Positions 33,424 to 41,473 are shown, numbered from the stretch's first letter. The stretch: 64,000 nucleotides of DNA from Pandoraea captiosa (GCF_902459775.1 NZ_CABPSQ010000007.1:62001-126000); one strand, 5' to 3'. Numbers and translations are program-made. Notes: a model not told the origin generated them from the letters alone.

Positions 33424-34441
33424 CGTCTGGCGATGGGGATTCCAAGGTGGCGTGAAGCCGGCGTCGATGCGGCATGACATAGGTGTTCACGTTCGACGGC
33501 TTCATGTGGGACAGCAGGGCGATGTCCCGTGCCGTGAGCTCGGGCCATCGCAACAGGTAAATGGCGTGTTGGGTCTTGGTCGCGAACCGGTCGGCAGGGG
33601 CGAGCGCGAGAATGTCTTTCAGCTTCGAGGGCAACTCGACGAAGTCCGTATCGGCGCGCAGAATGTCCAGCCTGGCGCCCGATAGTCTGGCGATGGCGTT
33701 CGTCGACAGTGCGGGGTACAACGCGTGAAGCCGGCGTGCGTAGGCCATGGTGCTTTCCCGCCGGTGCGCGGGCGTGCGTCGCGCGATATCGAGCAACGGG
33801 CCATATTGGTTATCGCTTTGCACACGTGAAATTTTGCATCGCAGGCTCGAATGCTGGACATACGTGCGTTCCTGCGCGGATAGCGACGGATATGTCTGAA
33901 GGATTCGGCGTCGGTAATCGGCGATGAACTCGCCTTTTGTTCGCGGCATGTCGTGGACGATGCAGGCGATCGCCTGCGGAATCGGCCCGATCCGGTCGTG
34001 TTTGATCTGCGAGAGCGAGGCCCCCGACACGTGCGCGATCATCGCTTCGTCGTACAGCGGATGCTGCTGGCGAAGTTGTCTGGCGATGCGGATCTTGAAA
34101 TGTCCCGCGTTCGGACGTTGGATGTTTTGACTCAGCATGCTTTGCGTCGCGACCCTGGCTGACAACTCTTGTGCGCGCAACGTCGACACGTTTGGGGACG
34201 GCAAGTGCGCCATTGGCTCACCGGTCTGCCAGTACGAGCGTGGGGGCGCCGACGTTTGCGCAAGCGTGAAGTCCGGGGCAGGTGCCTGACGGGCGACGCT
34301 CAGGTCCAGCGCCATCTCCTGCGCGGCAAAGCGGTTGTCTGGGGGCGCCGCCGCAGACGCAGGCCGAAGCTCAGGCTGGGGCGGATGCTGTATCCCGCGG
34401 CGCGACGCATCCAAGCCGAGGGAGTGTCCGTCGATACACAT
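33323..34441 (-). CDS. unrecognised protein with four degenerate ~57-residue repeats
   Basis: I do not recognise this 372-residue protein. After a Pro/Ala-rich 110-residue N-terminus, four tandem units follow (about residues 115-168, 170-226, 228-284, 286-325). Each has a basic helix, then an aromatic or His plus Pro (QHPLY 126, TYPSLS 183, LYPALS 241, RWPELT 298) and a helix-turn-helix-like stretch (MIAHVSGASLSQI, AIARLSGARLDIL, DIALLSHMKPSNV). The Pro recurs every 57-58 residues. It has no signal peptide or membrane helix. GGAG lies before the ATG. The C-terminal 45 residues are Pro-rich and antisense to the lipoprotein gene. DNA binding or a secreted effector role are both guesses. Confidence 0.72.
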   Translation of the reverse strand: MCIDGHSLGLDASRRGIQHPPQPELRPASAAAPPDNRFAAQEMALDLSVARQAPAPDFTLAQTSAPPRSYWQTGEPMAHLPSPNVSTLRAQELSARVATQSMLSQNIQRPNAGHFKIRIARQLRQQHPLYDEAMIAHVSGASLSQIKHDRIGPIPQAIACIVHDMPRTKGEFIADYRRRILQTYPSLSAQERTYVQHSSLRCKISRVQSDNQYGPLLDIARRTPAHRRESTMAYARRLHALYPALSTNAIARLSGARLDILRADTDFVELPSKLKDILALAPADRFATKTQHAIYLLRWPELTARDIALLSHMKPSNVNTYVMPHRRRLHATLESPSPDVKKPPADPPVAPCANSTPPRTPPLTTARRNTPY

Positions 34442-34608
34442 GTTTCACGCTCCGACACAGCGGATGGCGCGCCGCATCTCCTCAGTTTCGTCACCAACGA
34501 ATCGAATCGCCGGACCACCGACCTGTCCGCCAATCGTGGCACCCAAGGGGCGTGCCGACCTTCGAGATTCGCCCAATGGCGCGAACGTGGCGGAAGAAAG
34601 GGAAAAAG

Positions 34609-34644
34609 GGGAAAAGCGGGAAAAGCGGGAAAAGCGGGAAAAGC
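34609..34644. repeat. four perfect GGGAAAAGC tandem repeats
   Basis: Four exact 9-bp copies follow one degenerate copy beginning at 34600. They lie in the 295-base space between tRNA-Arg and the start of the repeat-protein gene at 34441, about 170 bases upstream of that start. The whole tract is a purine run on the plus strand. Such arrays can change copy number by slippage. No gene is evident in 34442-34736. Confidence 0.9.
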
Positions 34645-34736
34645 ATAAGGGACTGAAGGGAAACGGAGGTCCGAAACCAGACGGCCAATGTGCAAACGAT
34701 TGAGCGACGCGCGGTGACGGTGGTGCTGATCGCAAT

Positions 34737-34812
34737 TGGCGCGCCCGACTGGAATCGAACCAGTGACCCTCGGCTTCGGAGGCCGATACTCTATCCCCTG
34801 AGCTACGGGCGC
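34737..34812 (-). tRNA. tRNA-Arg (anticodon CCG)
   Basis: Read on the minus strand, the acceptor stem is GCGCCCG / CGGGCGC, the D arm is GCTCAGGGGATAGAGT, the anticodon loop is CTCCGAA with anticodon CCG, and the T arm contains GGTTCGATTCC. The CCA end is encoded (discriminator G then CCA). It reads Arg CGG codons. No integrase or attachment repeat is visible beside it. Confidence 0.97.
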
Positions 34813-35203
34813 TGTGCTGACCACCGGTGAAGAATGCGCGAGCGCGCGACCGGCAGGCAAAGGGTAGAAGCATAGCGGTTTTGCCGCGTCACGTCCATGC
34901 CCAGTGCATTCGCGCGCCCCACAATGCGGCAATTCGCTGCCAGACGCCCGTCCCGCGCGGAATTGACGTGCATGCAGTGCGTCCGCACTTTGCGCACGAA
35001 GCACGCGGAACACCGCTTTGCCTTTCGCGTAAGTTAGGGAAAATACGGGACTTTTTGCGGCGTCTGCGCACCGCCTTGGCGTGTCATCGCCTGAGGGTTT
35101 GTTGCTACAATGGTTCGTTATTTTGACTGGATGATGCCAGCTTCTGGTGCGGGCTATCCGGTGTGATGCACTCGGTTTCCACAAAAACTATTGAGAGATC
35201 CGC
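34813..35203. other. intergenic region between tRNA-Arg and the cytochrome c gene
   Basis: The 391 bases divide a leftward tRNA and a rightward cytochrome gene, so promoters for both lie here. A possible -10 TACAAT for the cytochrome gene is at 35105-35110, but the -35 position (TGTCAT) is poor. No convincing gene or RNA structure was seen. Confidence 0.4.
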
Positions 35204-36097
35204 ATGAGTGAAGCACATAACGAGCACGAGTCCCTGATCAAAACACCCAAGCAGCTCATCGCCGCCGTCATTGCCGGCTTCCTCGTTCCCATCGTCATCA
35301 TCGTCTTGCTGGTCAACTATGTGGGCAACAATGCCCTGACCGGCGCGGGCAGTTCCGCCATGACCGAAAAAGCCATCGCCGAGCGCATTGCGCCCGTGGC
35401 GCACGTCGAGGTGAAGGACGCCAACGCGCCGCGTGTCTACCAGACCGGCGAACAACTCTACAAGGCCGTTTGCGCGGCTTGCCATGCGTCCGGTGCCGCA
35501 GGTGCGCCGAAGCTCGGTTCCACCGAGGACTGGGCGCCGCGCATCAAGCCCGGTTACGACGAAATGCTCAAGATTGCGCTGGCCGGCAAGGGCGCCATGC
35601 CCGCACGCGGCGGCACCAGCCCCGACGATGTGACGGATTACGAAATCGGTCGTGCCATTGTCTACATGGCCAACGCCTCGGGCGGCAAGCTGCAAGAGCC
35701 TGCCGAACCGGCGAAGCCGGCCTCGGGTGCCGCCGCTGCGACATCTGCGCCGGCTGCCGCTTCCGGCGCTGACGCCGGAAGCGCTGCCGCAGCGGCTGCG
35801 GCCATGGCCTCGCTCAAGACCGCCGCACCGGCTGCCGCCAGCGCCGGCGGTAACCTGGACGCAGGCAAGAAGCTCTACGACACCGTCTGCATGGCTTGCC
35901 ACGCCAGCGGCGTGATGAACGCGCCCAAGTTTGGCGACAAGGCGGCATGGGCGCCGCGTATCGCCACGGGCATCGACACGCTGCACAACGCCGCCATCAA
36001 GGGGCTGAACGCCATGCCGCCGAAGGGCGGGGCCGCCAATGCGTCGGACGACGACGTCAAGGCCGCCGTCGACTATATGGTGAGCGCGGCCAAGTAA
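35204..36097 (+). CDS. membrane-anchored dihaem cytochrome c (cytochrome c5 type)
   Basis: This is a periplasmic electron carrier held by an uncleaved N-terminal helix (about residues 17-40). Two cytochrome c domains follow, with haem-binding CAACH at residues 90-94 and CMACH at 229-233, each followed by ASG and WAPRI. Axial methionines are likely in GAMPARGG and NAMPPKGG. An Ala/Pro-rich linker (about residues 165-205) joins the domains. The protein has 297 residues. Proteins of this shape pass electrons to or from membrane oxidases. A monocistronic gene with its own terminator. Confidence 0.92.
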   Translation: MSEAHNEHESLIKTPKQLIAAVIAGFLVPIVIIVLLVNYVGNNALTGAGSSAMTEKAIAERIAPVAHVEVKDANAPRVYQTGEQLYKAVCAACHASGAAGAPKLGSTEDWAPRIKPGYDEMLKIALAGKGAMPARGGTSPDDVTDYEIGRAIVYMANASGGKLQEPAEPAKPASGAAAATSAPAAASGADAGSAAAAAAAMASLKTAAPAAASAGGNLDAGKKLYDTVCMACHASGVMNAPKFGDKAAWAPRIATGIDTLHNAAIKGLNAMPPKGGAANASDDDVKAAVDYMVSAAK

Positions 36098-36126
36098 GGG
36101 CCTCGCGCGCTCGAACACTCCCATGA

Positions 36127-36152
36127 AAAATCCCCGCTTCGGCGGGGATTTT
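36127..36152 (+). terminator. Rho-independent terminator after the cytochrome c gene
   Basis: AAAATCCCCGC and GCGGGGATTTT form an 11-bp perfect stem with a TTCG tetraloop, 30 bases after the stop codon. The arms supply A and T runs on both strands, so it probably also serves the convergent phosphoesterase gene. Confidence 0.92.
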
Positions 36153-36226
36153 GCTTTTCTGCTCCAGCCGGTGCGGTTGGCTCCGCAGTTGGCACCTGCA
36201 CTCGGCCGTTTCCCGGCGGCCAGGGA

Positions 36227-37003
36227 TCAGACCTTCACGACCTTCTGCGGATCGAACGCCGGGTTCTCGATCCGCCCTTCAAAGCAGTAGCCGCGCGGAT
36301 TGCACAGCACACGCGTGTGGCCGACGCGATAGTCGAACGAATCGTGCGTATGACCGTGCACCCACAATGCGGCGTCCGATGACTCGATGAGCGAGGTCAA
36401 ATCCGAAATGAACGCCGGATTGACGAGCGAACCCGAAAAGCGCGGATGAATGCTCTGCGGTGTCGGCGCATGATGGGTGACCACGACCGTCGGGCCGTCG
36501 TGCGGGGTGGCGAACGCGCGCGCCAGCCAGGCCACGTTCTCGCGACACAGCGCAGCACTGTCGTCCGGCGTGAAGAACGGCAAATCCGACCAGGGGGCGG
36601 CGGGGTCCCCGACGCGTATGCGCGTGAAGTCCCGAACGAATTTCTGCGACTCTTCGATCACTGCGTCGTGCTTGCCTTCGGCGTCGTAAAGCGCAAAGTC
36701 GCTCCACAACGTGGTGCCGACGAAACGCACGCCGTCGATCACTGCGGCGCCGCGTTCGAGCAGATGGACGTTGCTGCCGGCGGTGAGGCGTCGCAATTCG
36801 GCCAGCGTGCCGGCAAGCGTCGCGCCGTAAAACTCGTGGTTGCCGGGGACATAAATGACCGGGCGCGGCAATTGCTTCGCCCATTCGATGGCCTGAGCCG
36901 GACGGCCAATGTCGCCGGCAAGAATCGTGACGTCGGCGTCCACGTCCGGAATGGCCAGCGGGGCCACGGACAAATGCAGGTCAGACAGGATATGCAGTCT
37001 CAC
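36227..37003 (-). CDS. calcineurin-like metallophosphoesterase
   Basis: This 258-residue cytosolic protein is a two-metal phosphoesterase. All motifs are present: D-x-H in LSDLHLS (residues 7-13), AGDIGRP, YVPGNHEFYG, THHAPT and the C-terminal GHTHDSFDYR. I start it at GTG (VRLHILSDLHL) because family members begin right before the first strand; the frame is open for 37 more codons upstream. The substrate is unknown. It is a single gene. Confidence 0.87.
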   Translation of the reverse strand: MRLHILSDLHLSVAPLAIPDVDADVTILAGDIGRPAQAIEWAKQLPRPVIYVPGNHEFYGATLAGTLAELRRLTAGSNVHLLERGAAVIDGVRFVGTTLWSDFALYDAEGKHDAVIEESQKFVRDFTRIRVGDPAAPWSDLPFFTPDDSAALCRENVAWLARAFATPHDGPTVVVTHHAPTPQSIHPRFSGSLVNPAFISDLTSLIESSDAALWVHGHTHDSFDYRVGHTRVLCNPRGYCFEGRIENPAFDPQKVVKV

Positions 37004-37255
37004 GCACCACGCTCCACAAAGGCTTGAGATCGGTGCCGCACACGCGTCGCTGCGATGTGCGTCGGAGATGACGCCTGACGTTGCAGGAGGGTGTCGGCAT
37101 TGGACCGAAATCAACGCAATTCACGTATTGTTTCGCCCGTTTTTTACCGACTATCGCCCGCGCAGCCGCGATGGTCAAGATATCTTTGTCTTCGAAAGGA
37201 TGGGGTCCTATAGTGAAACGTCACTTCATTCCACCTGACGAGAGGAGGCTAGCCT
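37004..37255. other. divergent region between phosphoesterase and microprotein genes
   Basis: The 252 bases include an AT-richer patch at 37115-37215 that likely carries the rightward promoter for the small gene at 37256. An 86-codon frame starting at 37081 crosses that gene in another phase and has no supporting features. Confidence 0.4.
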
Positions 37256-37369
37256 ATGCGGAAATTGATGGTTGCAGTCCTGCTTTGTTTGACCGGTCTG
37301 GCGGGAGTCGTCGTGGCGTCGAGCCCGGCCACCGCATGTGACCAGACGTCTTCGGGTAGTGGCAAGTAG
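37256..37369 (+). CDS. 37-residue secreted microprotein
   Basis: A short frame starts with ATG 6 bases after a strong Shine-Dalgarno sequence (GAGAGGAGG) and encodes MRKLMVAVLLCLTGL, more hydrophobic residues to VVVASSPATAC, and the tail DQTSSGSGK. It has the layout of a signal peptide: basic start, 17-residue hydrophobic core and an ATA-C or SPATA-type cleavage region, leaving a mature peptide of about 10 residues. A hairpin follows about 87 bases downstream. The ribosome binding site and codon use support translation; function unknown. Confidence 0.6.
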   Translation: MRKLMVAVLLCLTGLAGVVVASSPATACDQTSSGSGK

Positions 37370-37455
37370 CAGTTCGAGCAGCAAGCCAGCATTGGCTTCC
37401 CGGCGCGCCTGCCGCCGCCGACAGCCCCGGTAAGGACGTCGCCGTTCCTCAGACC

Positions 37456-37475
37456 AGCCCCCGCATGCGGGGGCT
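37456..37475 (+). terminator. hairpin after the microprotein gene
   Basis: AGCCCCCG / CGGGGGCT is a perfect 8-bp stem with a CATG loop, followed on the plus strand by CTTCGTTTG. The T-run is broken, so termination is moderate. The uvrD-like gene ends at 37512 on the other strand and could use it too. Confidence 0.6.
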
Positions 37476-37511
37476 CTTCGTTTGAGGCGCCAGATTTCAG
37501 CTGCCCGATAT

Positions 37512-39620
37512 TCAGGCGCCAGAAGCGCTCGGTGTCTTGTTCGCGCCGCCGGCAAGCATGGCCTTGAGGCTGGCGAGCCGGTCCTTGGGCGACATGGGGG
37601 CGTCTTCGGGCGGTGGCGGCGGGGCCTCGTCGAGTTGCATCTCCGGCACGAAACGCGACACTTCGCACGAGTAGGTTTCCCGTGCGCGCTTACGCTTCTT
37701 GCACCACGATAGTTGCAACGTACGCTGCGCGCGCGTGATGCCCACATACATCAGGCGACGCTCTTCCTCGATCTTCTCGGCGGTGACTTCCTCGTCCTCG
37801 CGGATGTGCGGCAGGATGCCTTCTTCCACGCCCACGAGAAACACGTGCGGATATTCCAGTCCCTTGGACGCGTGCAGCGTGGACAGCCGCACGGCATCGG
37901 GATCGTCGCCGTCCCGACCTTCGAGCATCGACATCAGTGCAATGGTCTGCGTCAGTTCCATCAGACTCTTGGCATCGTCGTCCTGCGCGTCGAGCGTATC
38001 GAGGCCCTCGGCCGTGGCGGACACTTCACTGCGCGTGCCCTTGCGTTTCATCCATTCGAGGAATTCGAGTACGGTGGTCCAGCGCGACTGCGCCTGCCGC
38101 TCGTCGAACGTGTCGTACAGATAGGCTTCGTAATGAATGCCTTCCATGAGATCGTCGATGACCTCGTTGGCCGGGTCGCGCGCCGCGCGCGCCGCAATGC
38201 GCTGGATGAAGTCGCAGAACGCGCGCAGCGGGTCCAGCTGACGCGGCTGCAAGCGGGCTTCGACCGCGCCCATGTAGACCGCCTCGAAGAGCGACACCTT
38301 GGCCTGTCCGGCAAAGCTGCCAAGCACTTCGAGCGTGGTGCTGCCCACTCCGCGTCGCGGCGTAGTGACCGCGCGAATGAAGGCGGGATCGTCGTCGGGG
38401 TTGGCGAGCAGACGCAGATAAGCGCAAAGGTCCTTGATTTCCGCCTTGTCGAAAAACGACTGGCCGCCGGAGAGCACGTAAGGAATGCGCTCCCGACGCA
38501 GCACCTGTTCGAAGATGCGCGCCTGATGGTTGCCGCGATACAGGATCGCGTAGTCGCGGAATTCCGCGCGGCGCTCGAACTTGTGAGCCGACAGACGGAA
38601 GACGACGGACTCGGCCTCGTGCTCTTCGTCGTTCATGGCAGTCACGGTGATAGGATCGCCGAGACCGTGTTCGCTCCACAGCTTCTTTTCGAAGATTTTC
38701 GGATTCTTCGCGATGACGTTGTTCGCCGCCGTCAGAATGCGCGACGTCGAACGGTAGTTCTGTTCGAGCTTGATGACCTTGAGCGTCGGGAAGTCGACCT
38801 GGAGTTGCTTGAGGTTTTCGAGCGTTGCGCCACGCCATCCGTAGATCGCCTGGTCGTCGTCGCCCACCGCCGTGAAGGCGGCGCGCGGGCCCGCAAGCAG
38901 CTTGAGCAGGAGGTACTGGCAGGTGTTGGTGTCCTGGTACTCGTCGATGAGCAGATAGCGCAATTTGTTCTGCCAGCGATCGCGCACTTCCTCGTCGCGC
39001 GCGAAGAGTTCGGCCGGCAGGCGGATCAGATCGTCGAAGTCGACCGCCTGATAGGCCTGCAATGTCGCCATGTAATTGCGATAGACGACGGCGGCCTGAT
39101 GCTCGTCGGCCGTTTCGGCGGCGGCGAGCGCCACTTCAGGCGTGACCAGACCGTTTTTCCACAGCGAGATGGCGGTCTGCACGCCGCGAATCATCGCCTT
39201 GTCGGTCGTGCCGAGCTGTTCCTGAATCAGCCCGAAGCAATCGTCGGCATCGAGAATCGAGAACTGCGGCTTGAGCCCGACGTTTTCGGCTTCGCGTCGA
39301 AGAATCTGCACGCCCAGCGAGTGGAACGTACAGATCGTGAGCTGATTGACGGGGACCTTGCGGCCTTCCTTGCCGGGCGTGGTCAGCGTTTTGCCTTCAA
39401 GTTGCTTGGCCACCCGCTCGCGCATTTCGGCGGCAGCCTTGTTGGTGAAGGTGACTGCCGCGATATGTTTCGGCTCGAAACCCTTCGCCTCGATCAGCCA
39501 TGCGATCTTCTGCGTAATCACGCGCGTCTTGCCGCTGCCTGCACCGGCCAGCACGAGACAGGGGCCATCGAAATAATGCGTGGCTTCGTTCTGGGCAGGA
39601 TTGAGCGGGAAGGACGACAT
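37512..39620 (-). CDS. rep: ATP-dependent DNA helicase of the Rep/UvrD family
   Basis: This is a superfamily 1A 3'-5' helicase, most like Rep, which clears proteins ahead of the replication fork. The 702-residue protein has all motifs: Walker A AGAGSGKT at residues 25-32, Ia TFTNKAAAEMRERV, II LLIDEYQDTN, III AVGDDDQAIYGWRGA, IV LEQNYRST, V STLHASKGLEYPHVFLVG and VI RLMYVGITRAQRTL. Length is close to E. coli Rep (673). The C-terminal 60 residues are Pro/Lys-rich. Rep rather than UvrD or PcrA is a judgement from length and the Q-motif region (LNPAQNEA). Confidence 0.9.
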   Translation of the reverse strand: MSSFPLNPAQNEATHYFDGPCLVLAGAGSGKTRVITQKIAWLIEAKGFEPKHIAAVTFTNKAAAEMRERVAKQLEGKTLTTPGKEGRKVPVNQLTICTFHSLGVQILRREAENVGLKPQFSILDADDCFGLIQEQLGTTDKAMIRGVQTAISLWKNGLVTPEVALAAAETADEHQAAVVYRNYMATLQAYQAVDFDDLIRLPAELFARDEEVRDRWQNKLRYLLIDEYQDTNTCQYLLLKLLAGPRAAFTAVGDDDQAIYGWRGATLENLKQLQVDFPTLKVIKLEQNYRSTSRILTAANNVIAKNPKIFEKKLWSEHGLGDPITVTAMNDEEHEAESVVFRLSAHKFERRAEFRDYAILYRGNHQARIFEQVLRRERIPYVLSGGQSFFDKAEIKDLCAYLRLLANPDDDPAFIRAVTTPRRGVGSTTLEVLGSFAGQAKVSLFEAVYMGAVEARLQPRQLDPLRAFCDFIQRIAARAARDPANEVIDDLMEGIHYEAYLYDTFDERQAQSRWTTVLEFLEWMKRKGTRSEVSATAEGLDTLDAQDDDAKSLMELTQTIALMSMLEGRDGDDPDAVRLSTLHASKGLEYPHVFLVGVEEGILPHIREDEEVTAEKIEEERRLMYVGITRAQRTLQLSWCKKRKRARETYSCEVSRFVPEMQLDEAPPPPPEDAPMSPKDRLASLKAMLAGGANKTPSASGA

Positions 39621-39780
39621 GGTGTGAAGCGATGGGGGTCAAGGGTGAAGACGAAAGCAATGGCCGCGTGCCGCATGTCGGAAGGGGTTGCCATTCGCCC
39701 GGTCGATGCGTTGAGCGCGAGGGCGCATGCGTCGGGTGGTGGGCAAGTCTATCACGCACGACACCCCGGACCGTGACACC

Positions 39781-39805
39781 CCGAGGGCGTTGACAACGCC
39801 CTCGG
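39781..39805. repeat. 25-bp near-perfect palindrome
   Basis: CCGAGGGCGTT / AACGCCCTCGG, an 11-bp inverted repeat with a 3-base centre, lies in the divergent region between rep and the zinc-ribbon gene. There is no T-run, so it is not a terminator; it could be an operator or a structural element. The remainder of 39621-39917 has no gene. Confidence 0.6.
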
Positions 39806-39881
39806 CGCCCACTGTGGGGCCGACGCGACGCGTTGTCGCGCATGGGGCCGGACACGCTGGCGTCGACGCCGAGCGGGTGCC

Positions 39882-39887
39882 TATAAT
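39882..39887 (+). promoter_or_regulatory. -10 box before the zinc-ribbon gene
   Basis: A perfect TATAAT lies 31 bases before the GTG start. The corresponding -35 (around 39859-39864) is not recognisable, so an activator or an extended leader may be involved. Confidence 0.45.
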
Positions 39888-39917
39888 GAAAAACATTGCC
39901 ATCGTGGTGAGGTCGCC

Positions 39918-40964
39918 GTGCAATGTCCAACCTGTGGGACGAACAATGCGACGCGTGCTCTGCGCTGTGTGAAGTGCGGGGCGCCCCTCGCGGATGCCGA
40001 ACCGGGTTTCCGGGATGACGCTCTGGCTGCTTCGGCCGCCACGGCTGCTGTGGCTGCGGCCCCTGCAGCCGCCTCCGACCCCGGCGCGGCCGATGTCGTC
40101 GGCGCGGCGGGTGCGGCGCAGGCACCTTCACCGAATAGGACGACGTCGGGAAAGCGCGCAGGACGTGAGCGCAGGGGCGAGCCCGGGTGGCTCAACAGTG
40201 CGCTGGTGATCGGCACGGCACTGTTTGCCGCCATCGCCCTGCTCGGCATCTGGTGGAATCTGCGTGCGCCGTACGTCGATCCGGTGCCCAAGCCGCCTGG
40301 CGGCCTGGCCGTCACGCCGTTTAATTCCGGCAACGGTCTTCCGGCGGCAACGACGGCATCGGCGGTGGCGTCGGGTACGTCGGCCAATCCCACGAATGAG
40401 GCGTCGGCGGCGCTGGCACGCGCACAGGCGCTCGCGGCGGTGGACGCTGCGGCGTCTGGTTCAGCCGCCGAGATTGCTGCTACCACGAATCCGGGTTCCC
40501 CCGCGCCGCTGAGCGCGTCTGCCGCCACGGCGGCACTGACCGCTGCCGCGACGACGCTGCCCTCTGCTTCGTCCACCTCGTCCACCTTGTCTGCCCCGGC
40601 CCCGAGCACGCAGGCGACGACCAAATCCGCGCCGGACGAGATGATGCAACTGCTCAGTCGACAAGGCGGCGCGACGGCCAACGGCGGGGCAACGCGCCCG
40701 AGCGCCAACGCCGATCTGCCTGCGCATTACGATGGCGACGACATCGGCCCGCTTGCCGCTGCGCAGGCGCCGCAGCACCCCGTGTCCGCGCCGGCGGCGT
40801 CGTCACCGTCTGCGGCCACCACGATCGCGGCGGCGCTCGCCCAGTGCGAACGCTATCGCTGGTTCGAAGTGATACCGAAGCAACGCTGTATCTGGGCCGT
40901 CTGCAACGGCAGGTGGGGCCGGGATGGGTGTCCGGCAGGCACGAATCCGGGGGAGTCGCGCTAA
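39918..40964 (+). CDS. zinc-ribbon membrane protein of unknown function
   Basis: The GTG start (GTGAGG Shine-Dalgarno just upstream) puts the zinc ribbon at the very N-terminus: Cys3, Cys6, Cys17, Cys20 in CPTC...CVKC. Then come about 70 Ala/Pro residues, one membrane helix (about residues 96-115), a 200-residue Ala/Ser/Thr-rich exported part of low complexity, and a compact C-terminal module with four cysteines (QCERYRWF, QRCIWAVC, RDGC). The protein has 348 residues. The ribbon would be cytosolic and the Cys module periplasmic. Function unknown. Confidence 0.75.
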   Translation: MQCPTCGTNNATRALRCVKCGAPLADAEPGFRDDALAASAATAAVAAAPAAASDPGAADVVGAAGAAQAPSPNRTTSGKRAGRERRGEPGWLNSALVIGTALFAAIALLGIWWNLRAPYVDPVPKPPGGLAVTPFNSGNGLPAATTASAVASGTSANPTNEASAALARAQALAAVDAAASGSAAEIAATTNPGSPAPLSASAATAALTAAATTLPSASSTSSTLSAPAPSTQATTKSAPDEMMQLLSRQGGATANGGATRPSANADLPAHYDGDDIGPLAAAQAPQHPVSAPAASSPSAATTIAAALAQCERYRWFEVIPKQRCIWAVCNGRWGRDGCPAGTNPGESR

Positions 40965-41100
40965 AGGATCAGGAAACGACGGAGCGAGGAAGGGACGAAG
41001 GCAAGAAGGGAAGAAGGGGCGTGCGGCAGTTATCGGAAATCGGGCCGGATTTACGTCAAATTGACAGTCCCTGGCTTTCCCCGTAAAGTGCGCGAGCGTG
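40965..41100. other. leader and promoter region before the glycine riboswitch
   Basis: Between the zinc-ribbon stop and the first aptamer. TTGACA at 41061 could be the -35 of the gcv promoter, but the -10 at standard spacing is not obvious (CCGTAAAGT at 41081-41089 is the best candidate). No gene is seen. Confidence 0.4.
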
Positions 41101-41308
41101 GTCGGGAGAGCGCACCGGGAAGCACATGCCGGCGCCGCCGAAGGGGTAATACCCACAAACTCTCAGGCATCAAGGACCGTCCGCGCCGAAGGCATTGCCT
41201 TCGATCTCTGGAGAGCGGTTGCAGCGTGCAAAGGCGCGCGGGCAGCCCACCGAAGGGGCCGGTCACCACGTACCGGGCAATCTCTCAGGTACCAAGGACA
41301 GAGGGGTC
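41101..41308 (+). promoter_or_regulatory. tandem glycine riboswitch
   Basis: Two glycine aptamers stand in series. Aptamer 1 (about 41101-41180) shows GGGAGAGCGCACC, CCGAAGGGG and CTCTCAGGCATCAAGGAC; aptamer 2 (about 41204-41303) shows TGGAGAGC, CACCGAAGGGGCC and TCTCTCAGGTACCAAGGACAG. These conserved blocks and their order define the class. They are followed by a terminator platform and by gcvT. In this class glycine binding normally turns expression on. Confidence 0.96.
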
Positions 41309-41392
41309 ATCTCGCCAACTGGCATTGCGCCGGGCAAGTGCATCAGCACGTGCCGCATGCGCCAAGTGCCGGTCGTCGAGATGACCCCTTTT
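41303..41392 (+). terminator. riboswitch-controlled terminator
   Basis: GGGGTCATCTCG (41303-41314) and CGAGATGACCCC (41377-41388) form a perfect 12-bp stem, followed by TTTT. Its 5' arm begins where the closing P1 helix of aptamer 2 ends (CAGAG, 41299-41303), so ligand-stabilised P1 and terminator compete. A long inner loop holds a further GGCATTGCGC / GCGCCAAGTGCC pairing. Confidence 0.85.
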
Positions 41393-41473
41393 GCATTTCC
41401 GGACGTCACGCACGCGCAGCGGCGACGTCGTCCGGAATTCACGAACCTTGACGCCTGACGGCCAGATGCCCCG

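Noticed and set aside
34609-34644. A CRISPR-like array.
   Set aside because: The units are 9 bp, directly adjacent, without spacers; there are no cas genes.
34737-34812. Genomic-island integration at tRNA-Arg.
   Set aside because: No integrase and no repeat of the tRNA 3' end were seen on either side.
34445-34873. Open frames of 65-142 codons across the tRNA and the satellite.
   Set aside because: They read through tRNA-Arg and the GGGAAAAGC array (giving Phe/Pro-rich runs) and have no independent support.
37081-37341. An 86-codon open frame.
   Set aside because: It overlaps the better supported microprotein in another phase and shows no signal, domain or ribosome binding site.
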